From Mycolicibacterium llatzerense (lineage in GTDB: Bacteria; Actinomycetota; Actinomycetes; Mycobacteriales; Mycobacteriaceae): 64,000 bases of DNA. A program made the position numbers and the translations under genes. Below are positions 44,374 to 53,348 of this stretch, piece after piece. Numbering within the stretch: the stretch's first letter is position 1; each line of letters begins with the position of its first letter. Location of the stretch: contig NZ_JXST01000006.1 in NCBI RefSeq assembly GCF_000878195.1, forward strand, positions 62,001 through 126,000, in the 5' to 3' direction. Below the pieces are notes generated by a model. It ran no database searches and was not told where the DNA came from. It worked only from the letters and a program-made list of their open reading frames with translations.

Positions 44374-44744
44374 CGTAGTGGGTGGGTGTCGGGCACCTGG
44401 ACGAAGATCAAGGTGACCTGATCGGGGTCGGTGACGTGCAGCTCGTGCAGGCCCCACGGTTCCTGTTGTGCCGCACGGGAAATCGGTACCCCACGGCCTT
44501 CGAGTTCGGCCTGCGTCTGGTAGACGTCCCGCACCTGCAGCCACAGCGCGCCCGGGAACGGGGCGGTGGGACCGTCGCCGTCGCGGCCGTGGCCGGCGAG
44601 CTCGATGAGCGACTGGCCGGCGTAAAACACTGTGCCGGCACCGTATTCGCGGGCGATGGCGAGGCCGATGGCGTCGCGGTAGAAGGCCACCGACTTCGCG
44701 TAGTCGACGGGACGGATCAGGACGCGGCTGGCCAGGATTTCCAT
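44355..44744 (-). CDS. Glyoxalase/bleomycin-resistance family protein (Rv0546c-like)
   Basis: A 129-residue vicinal-oxygen-chelate protein. VLIRPVDYAKSVAFYRDAIG, YAGQSLIELAG and HELHVTDPDQVTLIFVQV form the two beta-alpha-beta-beta-beta units. ATG 44744 is preferred to TTG 44756, which overlaps the SDR stop. Metal ligand positions are only partly clear. It follows the SDR gene at a 4-base gap, the same pair as Rv0546c-Rv0547c. The reaction is unknown. Confidence 0.85.
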   Translation of the reverse strand: MEILASRVLIRPVDYAKSVAFYRDAIGLAIAREYGAGTVFYAGQSLIELAGHGRDGDGPTAPFPGALWLQVRDVYQTQAELEGRGVPISRAAQQEPWGLHELHVTDPDQVTLIFVQVPDTHPLRRDTRS

Positions 44745-44748
44745 GGAC

Positions 44749-45621
44749 TCACTCAACCGGCTGCGCGCGTTGACGTTTCATCATCTTGTCGACCACGCCG
44801 GGCACGAAACTGTTGAGCGCGTGCGCCGTCACCGCCATCCGGGGTGCGATCCGCACCGGGCGGGTCTTGGCCGCGGTGATCATCCAGTCGGCGGCTTCGT
44901 CAGCCGAGAGCCCGGGTAGCCCGTCGTATGCGCGGGTCGGCGCGATCATCGGCGTCTTGACCAGGGGGTAGAACAGCGTGGTCGAGTGCACTCCGCTTGC
45001 GCCCCATTCGGTTTCGATGACGCGGCTCACCGCGGTCAGGGCCGCCTTGGAGGCGTTGTACACCGCGAACAGCGGCGACGACTCGTTCATCACGCCCCAG
45101 GTGGACACGTTGATGATGTGCCCGTCGCCGCGCTCCAGCATGCCGGGGGCGAAGCCGCGGACCAGGCGCAACGGCGAGTAGTAGTTCAGGGTCATGGTGC
45201 GTTCGAGATCGTGCCAGCGATCCAGGGATTCGGCCAGCGGCCGGCGGATCGACCGGCCGGCGTTGTTGATCAGGATGTCGACGCCGCCCAGTTCGGCTTC
45301 GATGTCGGTGACCAGCTTGTCGATGGCGTCCATGTCCGAGAGGTCGCACGGCCGCGCGATCGCGTCGCCTCCGTTGTGGGTGATTCGGGCGGCCACCTTG
45401 TCCAGCAGGTCGGCCCGGCGGGCCACGATGACGACCGTCGCACCCAATCGGGCGAGCTTGGCCGCGGCTGCCTCGCCGATGCCCGACGACGCCCCCGTCA
45501 GCACGATGCGTTTCCCGGCCAGGTCCACCTCGCCATGGCCCGACAATCGTTCGATCAAGGGTGGTCGCATGCCGGCGAGCAGCAGACCCTCGGTCACTCG
45601 GCGCAGCGGACTCTTACTCAC
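44749..45621 (-). CDS. Short-chain dehydrogenase/reductase (Rv0547c-like)
   Basis: A 290-residue SDR. RIVLTGASSGIGEAAAAKL is the NADP-binding loop, ILINNAGRSIRR the second, and YNASKAAL holds the Tyr-x3-Lys pair after the STWG strand with the catalytic Ser. GTG 45621 gives the N-terminus VSKSPLRRVTEGLLLAG; the frame could run to 45651 without a better start. The C-terminus has a basic tail (KMMKRQRAQ). It follows bluB by about 90 bases and is upstream of the glyoxalase-like gene. Confidence 0.88.
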   Translation of the reverse strand: MSKSPLRRVTEGLLLAGMRPPLIERLSGHGEVDLAGKRIVLTGASSGIGEAAAAKLARLGATVVIVARRADLLDKVAARITHNGGDAIARPCDLSDMDAIDKLVTDIEAELGGVDILINNAGRSIRRPLAESLDRWHDLERTMTLNYYSPLRLVRGFAPGMLERGDGHIINVSTWGVMNESSPLFAVYNASKAALTAVSRVIETEWGASGVHSTTLFYPLVKTPMIAPTRAYDGLPGLSADEAADWMITAAKTRPVRIAPRMAVTAHALNSFVPGVVDKMMKRQRAQPVE

Positions 45622-45712
45622 GCCCCTGAGCTTAGGGCGGACGACGATCAAGCGGGCGAGGTACGAGCCCGCGCTGAGGAGTGCGCCACATCTGGCTTAG
45701 GGGGCTCGGCGA

Positions 45713-46360
45713 TCAAGCGGGCCAGATGTTCGTGTACACCAGGTCGTCGAGCGGGCGGGCCGTCGTCCAGCCCACGATCTCGAGTTCGGGGCGGTCCGGG
45801 AACTCGGGCACGGGGCCGACGCACAGCACCGCGATCGGCTCGGCGCCCTCGGGCATGCCCAGGAGCACAGCCAGCTCTGCCGGGTCGAACAGTGAAACCC
45901 AGCCCAGCCCAAGGCCTTCCGCGCGGGCGGCCAGCCACATGTTCTGGATGGCGCAGGACACCGACGCCAGATCCATGTGCGGCATGGTGCGCCGGCCGAA
46001 GATATGGCGTTCGCGATCGTCGCCGAGGGCCACCACGAACAGCTCGGCGCAGTCGCGGATGCCCTCGACCTTGAGCGCCAGGAACTCAGACTCGCGCGGC
46101 CCGAGGGCCTCGCCGGTCTGGATCCGCTCGGCGTCGACGAGATCCTTGATCGCTGACCGCATGGCCGGGTCGGTGATTCGCAGGAAGCGCCACGGCTGCA
46201 TCAGCCCGACGCTCGGCGCCATGTGCGCGGCCTCCAGGATGCGGCGCAGAACATCTTCGGGCACTTCGGAATTGGGCGTGAAGTGCCGCATGTCCCGACG
46301 TTCGGACATGACCCGGTAGACGGCTGCGCGTTCGACGTCGGAGTAGCTCGGCTCGCTCAC
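45713..46360 (-). CDS. bluB: 5,6-dimethylbenzimidazole synthase
   Basis: A 215-residue BluB-type flavin-destroying enzyme that turns FMNH2 and O2 into the lower ligand of vitamin B12. The family signatures RRDMRHFTPNSEVPEDVLRR (20 residues), AAHMAPSVGLMQPWRF, EGIRDCAELFVV and NMWLAARAEGLGLGWVSLF are all present. It is shorter than a nitroreductase and lacks their quinone-binding insert. No other cobalamin gene is near in the window. Upstream lies a small membrane-protein gene (13-base gap from the end of the membrane gene to bluB start region). Confidence 0.85.
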   Translation of the reverse strand: MSEPSYSDVERAAVYRVMSERRDMRHFTPNSEVPEDVLRRILEAAHMAPSVGLMQPWRFLRITDPAMRSAIKDLVDAERIQTGEALGPRESEFLALKVEGIRDCAELFVVALGDDRERHIFGRRTMPHMDLASVSCAIQNMWLAARAEGLGLGWVSLFDPAELAVLLGMPEGAEPIAVLCVGPVPEFPDRPELEIVGWTTARPLDDLVYTNIWPA

Positions 46361-46379
46361 CCCGGGAGGCTAACAGGGA

Positions 46380-46871
46380 TCAGCGGGAGCCGATGGCGTC
46401 GGAGTGGTGTAACCGGCGGGACGACCGAGTGCGTGGGCGAGAACGAGCGGGGAGCGCGAACCACGCCGCCAACGCCACGTTGTAGACGGTGAGAACGGCG
46501 TAGAGCACGGTGTCGCGGGAGTCGAAGCCCAGTGGGCCGGGGCTGTGATTGGACGTCGCCGCCACGCACACCGCCGTCACGACGAACCACCCGAGGGCGG
46601 CGATCCGGCTGAACATCGCCGCTCTCCGGCCGAACGAGGCGAACACCGTCAGCACGCCGACCACCAGCAGCAGCGAGCAGTGCAGCGGAGTCACCCGCAA
46701 CCACATGATCGGGGCGCCGGCGGCGCCGAAATGCGGGTTGGCCATGGACCAGGCCAGGCCGGCGCCGCCGAAGACGCCCATCGCGAAGCCCTCGGCCCCC
46801 AGCGCCCACTGGCCGATCCGCGCTCGCGCCCCGACGTTCACGTGCTCAGTCTGACGCGAGGTGCCCGACAT
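46380..46871 (-). CDS. Predicted membrane protein
   Basis: A 163-residue protein with four hydrophobic segments (about residues 28-45, 55-75, 88-105 and 120-138), Gly/Ala-rich at the first and ending with an Arg/Ser/His-rich tail. It looks like the DUF4383-type helical membrane proteins, but I am not sure. ATG 46871 is used (MSGTSRQTEHVNVGARAR); a longer frame from 46895 exists. It is upstream of bluB and downstream of menB by about 100 bases on the same strand. Confidence 0.6.
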   Translation of the reverse strand: MSGTSRQTEHVNVGARARIGQWALGAEGFAMGVFGGAGLAWSMANPHFGAAGAPIMWLRVTPLHCSLLLVVGVLTVFASFGRRAAMFSRIAALGWFVVTAVCVAATSNHSPGPLGFDSRDTVLYAVLTVYNVALAAWFALPARSRPRTRSSRRLHHSDAIGSR

Positions 46872-46972
46872 CGATACGCGCCCAAGCGGATACACAGCTC
46901 ACTCATGGGAAAGCGCACAGCGACGTGTCGTCTGGCTGACCGACACGGCACCACTGAGGCCGTGGGTGCGGC

Positions 46973-47890
<918 letters not shown>

Positions 47891-47989
47891 GCCTCGACCT
47901 TAGAGGCGACCTGGTTTCGGCCGCGCCACCCAGGGGTACTAGACAGATGACAATAGGCGGCCGATACCGGCCCGAATAGGAGAACCTCG

Positions 47990-48265
47990 ATGAAGCGGTC
48001 TGCAGGAATGTTGGTGTCAGGTGTCATTGCCGGACTGGTGCTGGTCGGATGCTCGCCTGCCGTTCAAGGCGGCGACACCAAGTGCAAAGACTTCGTCGGA
48101 GCCGACGAGAAGACGCAGAACCAGGCCGTCAACAAGATGATCAAGGACCGCAAGGGTGCCGACCCGTCGTCACTCGAGGTGACGGGCACGCGCGCCTCAG
48201 CGTTGGCGTGGTGCCAGACCCTCGGCCAGCAGGACGCCCCGATCAAGGACGCGCCGCACCTCTAG
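47990..48265 (+). CDS. Small secreted lipoprotein, 91 aa
   Basis: A 91-residue lipoprotein: hydrophobic signal (MLVSGVIAGLVLVGC) with lipobox LVGC, then SPAVQGGD and a globular part with two cysteines (TKCKDFVGADEKTQ, ALAWCQTLG) that could form a disulphide. The spacing DEKTQNQAVNKMIKDRKG is typical of small mycobacterial lipoproteins related to acid-stress HdeA-like domains. It is divergent from menB by 99 bases. No function is known. Confidence 0.75.
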   Translation: MKRSAGMLVSGVIAGLVLVGCSPAVQGGDTKCKDFVGADEKTQNQAVNKMIKDRKGADPSSLEVTGTRASALAWCQTLGQQDAPIKDAPHL

Positions 48266-48273
48266 ACGGCCGC

Positions 48274-48331
48274 CGAGCGTGGGGCTTTACGAGGAAATTC
48301 GACCAGAATTTCTCGTAAAGCCCCACGCTCG
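48274..48331. terminator. Long hairpin between convergent genes
   Basis: Arms of 27 and 26 bases, perfect apart from one bulge: CGAGCGTGGGGCTTTACGAG then GAAATTC, loop GACCA, and the complement. The hairpin fills the whole gap between the lipoprotein gene and the Ddn-like gene. It is the longest of the hairpins in the window. Confidence 0.75.
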
Positions 48332-48339
48332 TCGAGTGG

Positions 48340-48792
48340 CTAGACGGGATCGAACCGGAACACCGCGCAGCGGCCGGCCAGCGCTTCGAATTCGTCGGGG
48401 TTGGGGCCGGTCACCAGGCCGGAGTTCTTCATGAACCCGACGCCCGTCGGCACCAGGATCGGGAACTGCCGCAACAGCGGACGGGCCTGCTCGGCGGGTA
48501 CCTCGAACAGGCGGACCTCTTCGCGTTGGCGGCCCTGGGTGACGGTGGCAGTCGCCGCGGCCCGCGCGTTCTGCACCCAGTCGGCGTTCGGGAACCCGCC
48601 CACCACGTAGCGCAGGCCATCGACCTCGAATGGGGTGATGGGCGTCGACCGCGGTTCACCGGACTTGCGGCCCGGCACGGTCAGCACCACGGGACCCTTG
48701 ATCGGGACCACCCGCATGACCGCCATCATCACTTTGTTCATCGGCTTGAGCCACCATGGTGGCTTGAGGTTCGCGTCGCTGCCCTGGGCCAT
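48340..48792 (-). CDS. Deazaflavin (F420)-dependent nitroreductase family protein
   Basis: A 150-residue Ddn-type protein, the third of the window. It opens with a membrane-associated segment (PPWWLKPMNKVMMAVMRVVP), then VVLTVPGRKSGEPRSTPITP and VGGFPNADWVQNARAA, typical of the F420-binding barrel. ATG 48792 is used. It converges on the lipoprotein gene and diverges from the gene at 48864 with 71 bases between. The substrate is unknown. Confidence 0.82.
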   Translation of the reverse strand: MAQGSDANLKPPWWLKPMNKVMMAVMRVVPIKGPVVLTVPGRKSGEPRSTPITPFEVDGLRYVVGGFPNADWVQNARAAATATVTQGRQREEVRLFEVPAEQARPLLRQFPILVPTGVGFMKNSGLVTGPNPDEFEALAGRCAVFRFDPV

Positions 48793-48863
48793 GGGCTCGA
48801 GGCTAGACGAGCCGCCGAAATCCCGCTGGCGTGCTATGTTCGCCCAGCTGGAGGAGGGTTTCG

Positions 48864-49592
48864 ATGTCTAATCAGTGGCCGCCGCCTGGTCAGTTCGGAC
48901 CGGGCCAACCGTATGGGGGCGACCCGTACGGCGCTCCTGGCGTGCCGCCGAGCATGCCGTACCCGCAATATCCCCAGCCGCAGTACCCGCAGCCGCAATA
49001 TCCGCAGTATCCGCAGCCCGCGGGTTACGGCATGCCCATGCCGGCCGGGCCGTCGGGACCGTCGGGCGTGACGGCGATCATCGCCGCGGTACTGAGCCTG
49101 CTCGGTGCGGTGTCGACGGCTTTCCAGGCGTTCTCCAGCTGGTACGGCGTCGCGACGTTGAGCGCGCTGTCCGGTTCCTACGCCAGCGACATGAAGTCGG
49201 GTCTGATCGGCCTGACCAGTGCCATGGCCGTCGTGCAGACCATCGTGGCCATCGCGCTGCTGACCGGCGGTGTGCTGTTGATCCTCGGGCGTTCGGTGGG
49301 CCGCTGGATCGTCATGGGCAGTTGCACGGTCGTGGTGCTGTCGAACGTGGTCGCTCTGTTCGCCTCGCTGACCATTCTCAAGCGGCTGGATTCCGCGCTG
49401 GGCAGCTACAGCGATTCGATGCAGGGCCTGGCCGGCCTGTCGGTGATGTCCGCCGCGGTGCCGATCGTGTTCGCGCTCGTCACCGGTGTGCTGGCCGCCC
49501 TGAACTCGACGCAGCAGTGGTGCCAGTGGAAGAGCGGACGGACAACACCCGCCGCTCCTGCCGGTTACCCGGGTTACCCGCAGCAGTACTAG
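48864..49592 (+). CDS. Membrane protein with Pro/Tyr/Gln-rich N-terminus
   Basis: A 242-residue protein. The first ~70 residues are Pro, Gly, Tyr and Gln-rich, with a PQYPQ repeat; four membrane helices follow (about residues 70-92, 115-135, 143-165, 190-212). GGAGGAGGG precedes ATG 48864. The N-terminal composition is typical of actinobacterial membrane proteins thought to bind other division or envelope proteins. It converges with the CynX-type gene, which ends at the next base. Confidence 0.7.
   Translation: MSNQWPPPGQFGPGQPYGGDPYGAPGVPPSMPYPQYPQPQYPQPQYPQYPQPAGYGMPMPAGPSGPSGVTAIIAAVLSLLGAVSTAFQAFSSWYGVATLSALSGSYASDMKSGLIGLTSAMAVVQTIVAIALLTGGVLLILGRSVGRWIVMGSCTVVVLSNVVALFASLTILKRLDSALGSYSDSMQGLAGLSVMSAAVPIVFALVTGVLAALNSTQQWCQWKSGRTTPAAPAGYPGYPQQY
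48957..49019 (+). repeat. In-gene repeat coding for PQYPQ-type units
   Basis: A 63-base stretch of CCGCAATAT/CAGTACCCG-type units giving Pro-Tyr-Pro-Gln and Pro-Gln-Tyr-Pro-Gln repeats at residues 32-52. The copies differ by synonymous changes, so the repeat is kept for the protein and is not a recent expansion. Confidence 0.7.
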
Positions 49593-50861
49593 CTACACGT
49601 AGCGGTTGCGCCCGGCGAACCAGCCGGCCGTCAGCTGCACGGCGTACACGCTGAAGAACAGCACGAACGGGACGTGCCAGCCGCCGGAGACGTCGTGCAG
49701 CAGTCCGAACAGGAACGGCCCGGTGCTGGCGAACAGGTAGCCGAAGCCCTGTGCCATGCCGGAGAGCTGGGCGGTGTCTTCGGCGTTGCGGGCGCGCAGC
49801 GCGATGACGGTCAGCGCCAGCGAGAAGGCGCTCATGCCGATACCGACCAGCAGGCTCCACAGGACCGGGGCCGCGCTCGGTGCGACGAGCAAGCCGATGG
49901 CGCCGGACAGGCCCAGCACGCCGAGGCCGACGTTCCACAGGCTCTGGTTGGTGCTGCGGGCGGCCAGCGGCGAGATCAGGAGCGCGATGGGGACGCCGAC
50001 GAGTGACATCACGCCGGACATCACGCCGGCGGTGGTCTTGTCCATGCCGTTGTCGATGAAAATCTGTGGGAGCCAACCCATCATGATGTAGGCCAGGAAC
50101 GACTGGCTGCCCATGTAGAGCGTCACTGTCCAGGCGAGCGGGTTACGCAGCAGCGAGCGGCGCGCGGTGGTCTGGGCGGCGGTGGCGGCCCAGTCGGCGC
50201 GGTGCTGGCGAGCGGCCGGGAGCCACAGCAGCAGGGCGGCCAACGCGAGTGCCGCCCAGAGCGCCAGCGACGGACGCCAGCCGCCGACGCTGTGTTCGAC
50301 GGCCGGGGTGACGGCGGCACCCAAGGCACCGCCGGCCTGCAGCGCGCTGGTGTAGATACCCGTCATCAGGCCGACGCGGGCGGGGAACGAGCTCTTGATC
50401 ACGACCGGGATCAGCACGTTCGCCAGCGCGACGCCGGACGAGGCGAGCAGGGTGGCGCCCAGCATCAGGCCGCCGCCGCCGTACGGGCGCACCACCAGGC
50501 CGAGAGCCAGGACCAACAGGGCGACGGTGACGGTCCGGCCCAGGCCGAGTCGTTTGGCCAGCCACGGCGCGGTGGCTCCGGCGGCGGCGAAGCACAGCAC
50601 GGGCAGGGTGGTCAGGATGCCGGCCCAGACCGACGACACGCCGAGTGCGGTGCGCATCTCGCCGAGCAGGGGAGCGACGCTGGTGACCGACGGCCGCAGG
50701 TTCAGCGCGGTGACGACGATGGCCAGGGCCAGCAGGACGCCGCTGGCGACGCGGGTGCTCGGGCTCGCCGGGACATCCGTGATCTCGATCGCGCCGTCGA
50801 GTTCGAGTGCCAATTCATCTTCGTAACGGGTGTGTTGGGATCCGTTCACGGCAGCACTCAT
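49593..50861 (-). CDS. Major facilitator superfamily transporter, CynX/NimT type
   Basis: A 422-residue MFS protein with 12 helices. The first is preceded by a 35-residue acidic tail. The ALNLRPSVTSVAPLLGEMR segment after helix 1 is typical of CynX/NimT-type carriers (cyanate, 2-nitroimidazole efflux). It is divergent from a GntR-family regulator gene with 47 bases between the starts. The last codon directly abuts the end of the gene at 48864. The substrate is unknown. Confidence 0.87.
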   Translation of the reverse strand: MSAAVNGSQHTRYEDELALELDGAIEITDVPASPSTRVASGVLLALAIVVTALNLRPSVTSVAPLLGEMRTALGVSSVWAGILTTLPVLCFAAAGATAPWLAKRLGLGRTVTVALLVLALGLVVRPYGGGGLMLGATLLASSGVALANVLIPVVIKSSFPARVGLMTGIYTSALQAGGALGAAVTPAVEHSVGGWRPSLALWAALALAALLLWLPAARQHRADWAATAAQTTARRSLLRNPLAWTVTLYMGSQSFLAYIMMGWLPQIFIDNGMDKTTAGVMSGVMSLVGVPIALLISPLAARSTNQSLWNVGLGVLGLSGAIGLLVAPSAAPVLWSLLVGIGMSAFSLALTVIALRARNAEDTAQLSGMAQGFGYLFASTGPFLFGLLHDVSGGWHVPFVLFFSVYAVQLTAGWFAGRNRYV

Positions 50862-50865
50862 GTTG

Positions 50866-50889
50866 CTATGATGACATACATCCTATGAT
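50866..50889. promoter_or_regulatory. Possible GntR operator in the divergent gap
   Basis: The 47-base gap contains direct CTATGAT repeats at 50866-50872 and 50883-50889, with GATG-ACATA-CATC (50870-50882) between. This is the only symmetrical region between the CynX-type and FadR-type genes, so it probably controls both. Confidence 0.4.
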
Positions 50890-50908
50890 TGGTTGAAAGG
50901 ATGATTTG

Positions 50909-51595
50909 GTGGCGCTGAACACAGCTCGCCGTGCCGGCTTGGTCGAGCAGGTCATCGAACAGCTCCGGGCGTCGGTTGCCGACGGTGAATGGCCTGTCGG
51001 GCATCGGATTCCGAACGAGACCGACCTCGTCGAAGCGCTCGGCGTCGGTCGCAACACCGTGCGCGAGGCCGTCCGGGCGCTGGCGCATGCCGGCCTGTTC
51101 GAGGTGCGGCAGGGCGACGGCACCTACGTCCGCGCCACCAGCGAGATGTCAGGCGCGCTGAGCCGGCTGTGCAGCGACGAACTGCGTGACGTGCTGCAGG
51201 TGCGCCGCGGGCTGGAAGTGGAAGGCGCCCGGCTGGCCGCCACCAACCGGACCGACGACGACATCACGACGCTGCGGCGGCTGCTGGAGGGCCGCGACAA
51301 TGAGCAGCGCGCCGGGCATCACGACGAATTCGTCCATGCCGACACCGAATTCCATTGCGCCGTCATGCGGGCATCGGGCAACGCCATGCTGGTCGACCTG
51401 TACCTCGGACTCATCGAGGTCATCACCGCGAGCGTGTCCGTGATGAACGAGACGCCGGTGGAGACCGAATTCGAGGACCATCACCGGCTGCTCGACCACA
51501 TCATCGCCGGTGACGCACAAGGCGCGGCCCACGCGGCCGCGGTGCTCTTCGACCGGCTGCTCGCCGGGTTGCGATCTACTCGCGAGCAGACGTAA
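50909..51595 (+). CDS. GntR-family (FadR/FCD-type) regulator
   Basis: A 228-residue regulator. The N-terminal winged helix is VEQVIEQLRASVADGEWPVG with LVEALGVGRNTVREAVRALA; the C-terminal FCD domain has DEFVHADTEFHCAVMRASGN, a metal-binding Asp/His pattern, and a late HHRLLDHI. GTG 50909 is preferred, with AAAGGA upstream. It is divergent from the CynX-type transporter and so probably represses it. The inducer is likely a carboxylic acid. Confidence 0.88.
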   Translation: MALNTARRAGLVEQVIEQLRASVADGEWPVGHRIPNETDLVEALGVGRNTVREAVRALAHAGLFEVRQGDGTYVRATSEMSGALSRLCSDELRDVLQVRRGLEVEGARLAATNRTDDDITTLRRLLEGRDNEQRAGHHDEFVHADTEFHCAVMRASGNAMLVDLYLGLIEVITASVSVMNETPVETEFEDHHRLLDHIIAGDAQGAAHAAAVLFDRLLAGLRSTREQT

Positions 51596-51636
51596 AACTG
51601 TCGATTTTCTCCGGAAAACGACAGTTTTACGTCTGC
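51586..51636. terminator. Hairpin between convergent genes
   Basis: 22-bp arms with one bulged A (GCAGACGTAAAACTGTCG then ATTTT) around a CTCCGG loop. The left arm covers the stop codon of the GntR gene; the right ends 16 bases before the fadD8 end. Confidence 0.7.
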
Positions 51637-51651
51637 TGGCGGAACTGACTC

Positions 51652-53253
51652 CTAGCCGACTGAGCGCTCTGAGCCGGCCCAGAACTGCGCCCGGACGGCC
51701 TTCTTGTCGGGCTTACCGAGGGCGGTCACCGGCACGGCGTCGACGATGACGACCTGCTTCGGGGACTGCACCGAGCCCTTGCGCTCCTTGACCGCGGCCT
51801 GAATCTCCGCCGTCATCTTCGCGATGGCCTCGTCGGAGCGGTCGGCGTCCGGACGCAGCACGACGACGGCCGTCACCGCCTCGCCCCACTTCTCGTCGGG
51901 GGTGCCGACCACGCAGACCTGCGCGATCGAAGGATGTTCGGCGACAACGTCTTCCACCTCACGCGGGAAGACGTTGAAGCCGCCGGTGACGATCATGTCC
52001 TTGGTGCGGTCGACGATGAACCAGAAGCCGTCCTCGTCCTCGCGGGCCAGGTCGCCGGTGTGCATCCAGCCGTTCTTGAAGGTGTCGGCGGTGGCCTCCG
52101 GCAGGTTCCAGTAGCCACCCGACAGCAGCGGACCGGACACGCAGATCTCGCCGACCTCGCCCTGCTTGACCGGCTGGCCGTCGTCGCCGAGCAGTGCGGT
52201 CCGCGCGAACAGCGTCGGGCGGCCGCACGAGGTCAGCCGCTTCTCGTCGTGCTCGCCCTTGGCCAGGTAGGTGATCACCATCGGGGCCTCGGACTGGCCG
52301 TAGTACTGCGCGAAGATCGGGCCGAACCGGCGGATCGCCTCGGCCAGGCGCACCGGGTTCATCGCCGAGGCGCCGTAGTAGACGGTCTCCAGCGAGGACA
52401 GGTCCCGGGTGTGCGAGTCGGGGTGGTCCATCAGCGCGTAGATCATCGACGGCACCAGCATGGTCGCGGTGATCTTCTGCTCCTCGATCACCCGCAACAC
52501 CTCGGCGGGGTCGAACTTCTTGAGCACGATCAGCTCGCCGCCCTTGACGATGGTCGGCACGAAGAACGCCGCACCGGCATGCGACAGCGGCGTGCACATC
52601 AGGAACCGCGGGTGTTCCGGCCACTCCCATTCGGCCAGCTGAATGGTCGTCATGGTGCTGATGGACTGGGTCGTGCCGATGACGCCCTTGGGCTTGCCGG
52701 TGGTGCCGCCGGTGTAGGTCAGCCCGCCGACGTGGTCAGGGGCCAGGTCGGCGGCCTTGAGCGGCTGCGGCTCGTACTTCGCGGCTTCGGCGGCCAGGTC
52801 GATGGCCGACCCGGTCAGTGCGTCGGGCACCGGGCCGATGGTCAGGATCTGCTTGAGCGACGGGACCTTCTCGAGCAGCCCGATGGCGCGCTCCACGAAC
52901 GCCTCGGTGGGGTCGATGATCAGGGTCGTGACGCCCGCGTCGCTCAGGACGTAGGCGTGATCGTCCAGCGAACCGAGAGGGTGTAGTGCCGTACGGCGGT
53001 AGCCCTGCGTCTGGCTGGCGCCGATGATCATCAGCACCTCGGGCCGGTTGAGGGCCAGCAGGCCGCTGCTGGCGCCGGAACCGGCGCCGAGCGCTTCGAA
53101 TGCCTGAATGTACTGGCTGATGCGGTCGGCGAGCTGGCCGCCGGTCAGCGTGGTGTCGCCGAGGAACAGGACTGGCTTGTCTTTGTTGCGCTTCAACGCG
53201 CCAACCGTCAAGTGCCCGGAATGCAGGGGATGGCGAAGCAGCTCGTCACTCAT
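51652..53253 (-). CDS. fadD8: Acyl-CoA ligase FadD8-like
   Basis: A 533-residue ANL-superfamily ligase. LTYTGGTTGKPKGVIGTT is the P-loop, YYGQSEAPMVITY the A5, WMHTGDLAREDEDGFWFIVD the A7/A8, and VTALGKPDKKAVRAQF the A10 Lys region. It resembles M. tuberculosis Rv0551c (fadD8), with Rv0552-like amidohydrolase divergent, as there. A near-perfect KstR motif lies eight bases before the start codon. It probably activates a medium or long acyl, or sterol-derived acid. Confidence 0.88.
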   Translation of the reverse strand: MSDELLRHPLHSGHLTVGALKRNKDKPVLFLGDTTLTGGQLADRISQYIQAFEALGAGSGASSGLLALNRPEVLMIIGASQTQGYRRTALHPLGSLDDHAYVLSDAGVTTLIIDPTEAFVERAIGLLEKVPSLKQILTIGPVPDALTGSAIDLAAEAAKYEPQPLKAADLAPDHVGGLTYTGGTTGKPKGVIGTTQSISTMTTIQLAEWEWPEHPRFLMCTPLSHAGAAFFVPTIVKGGELIVLKKFDPAEVLRVIEEQKITATMLVPSMIYALMDHPDSHTRDLSSLETVYYGASAMNPVRLAEAIRRFGPIFAQYYGQSEAPMVITYLAKGEHDEKRLTSCGRPTLFARTALLGDDGQPVKQGEVGEICVSGPLLSGGYWNLPEATADTFKNGWMHTGDLAREDEDGFWFIVDRTKDMIVTGGFNVFPREVEDVVAEHPSIAQVCVVGTPDEKWGEAVTAVVVLRPDADRSDEAIAKMTAEIQAAVKERKGSVQSPKQVVIVDAVPVTALGKPDKKAVRAQFWAGSERSVG

Positions 53254-53260
53254 GACCTAA

Positions 53261-53280
53261 GACTAGAACGTGTTCTAGTC
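53261..53280. promoter_or_regulatory. KstR-type operator
   Basis: GACTAGAAC-GT-GTTCTAGTC: 9-bp perfect arms around GT. The core TAGAACGTGTTCTA (53264-53277) agrees at every fixed position with the published KstR motif TNNAACNNGTTNNA. It is 8 bases upstream of fadD8 and about 70 bases upstream of the amidohydrolase gene, so either or both could be under sterol control. Binding is not shown. Confidence 0.7.
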
Positions 53281-53348
53281 CGTAGGTCAAGCCCCGCGAA
53301 ATCTGAGATCGAGTGCCGGGTGCTCTGCCGCCCCCTAGCATCCACCTC

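Noticed and set aside
48957..49019. Tandem repeat as a possible VNTR or CRISPR-like array
   Set aside because: It is in frame, codes for Pro/Tyr/Gln repeats and varies at synonymous positions; no spacers or cas genes.
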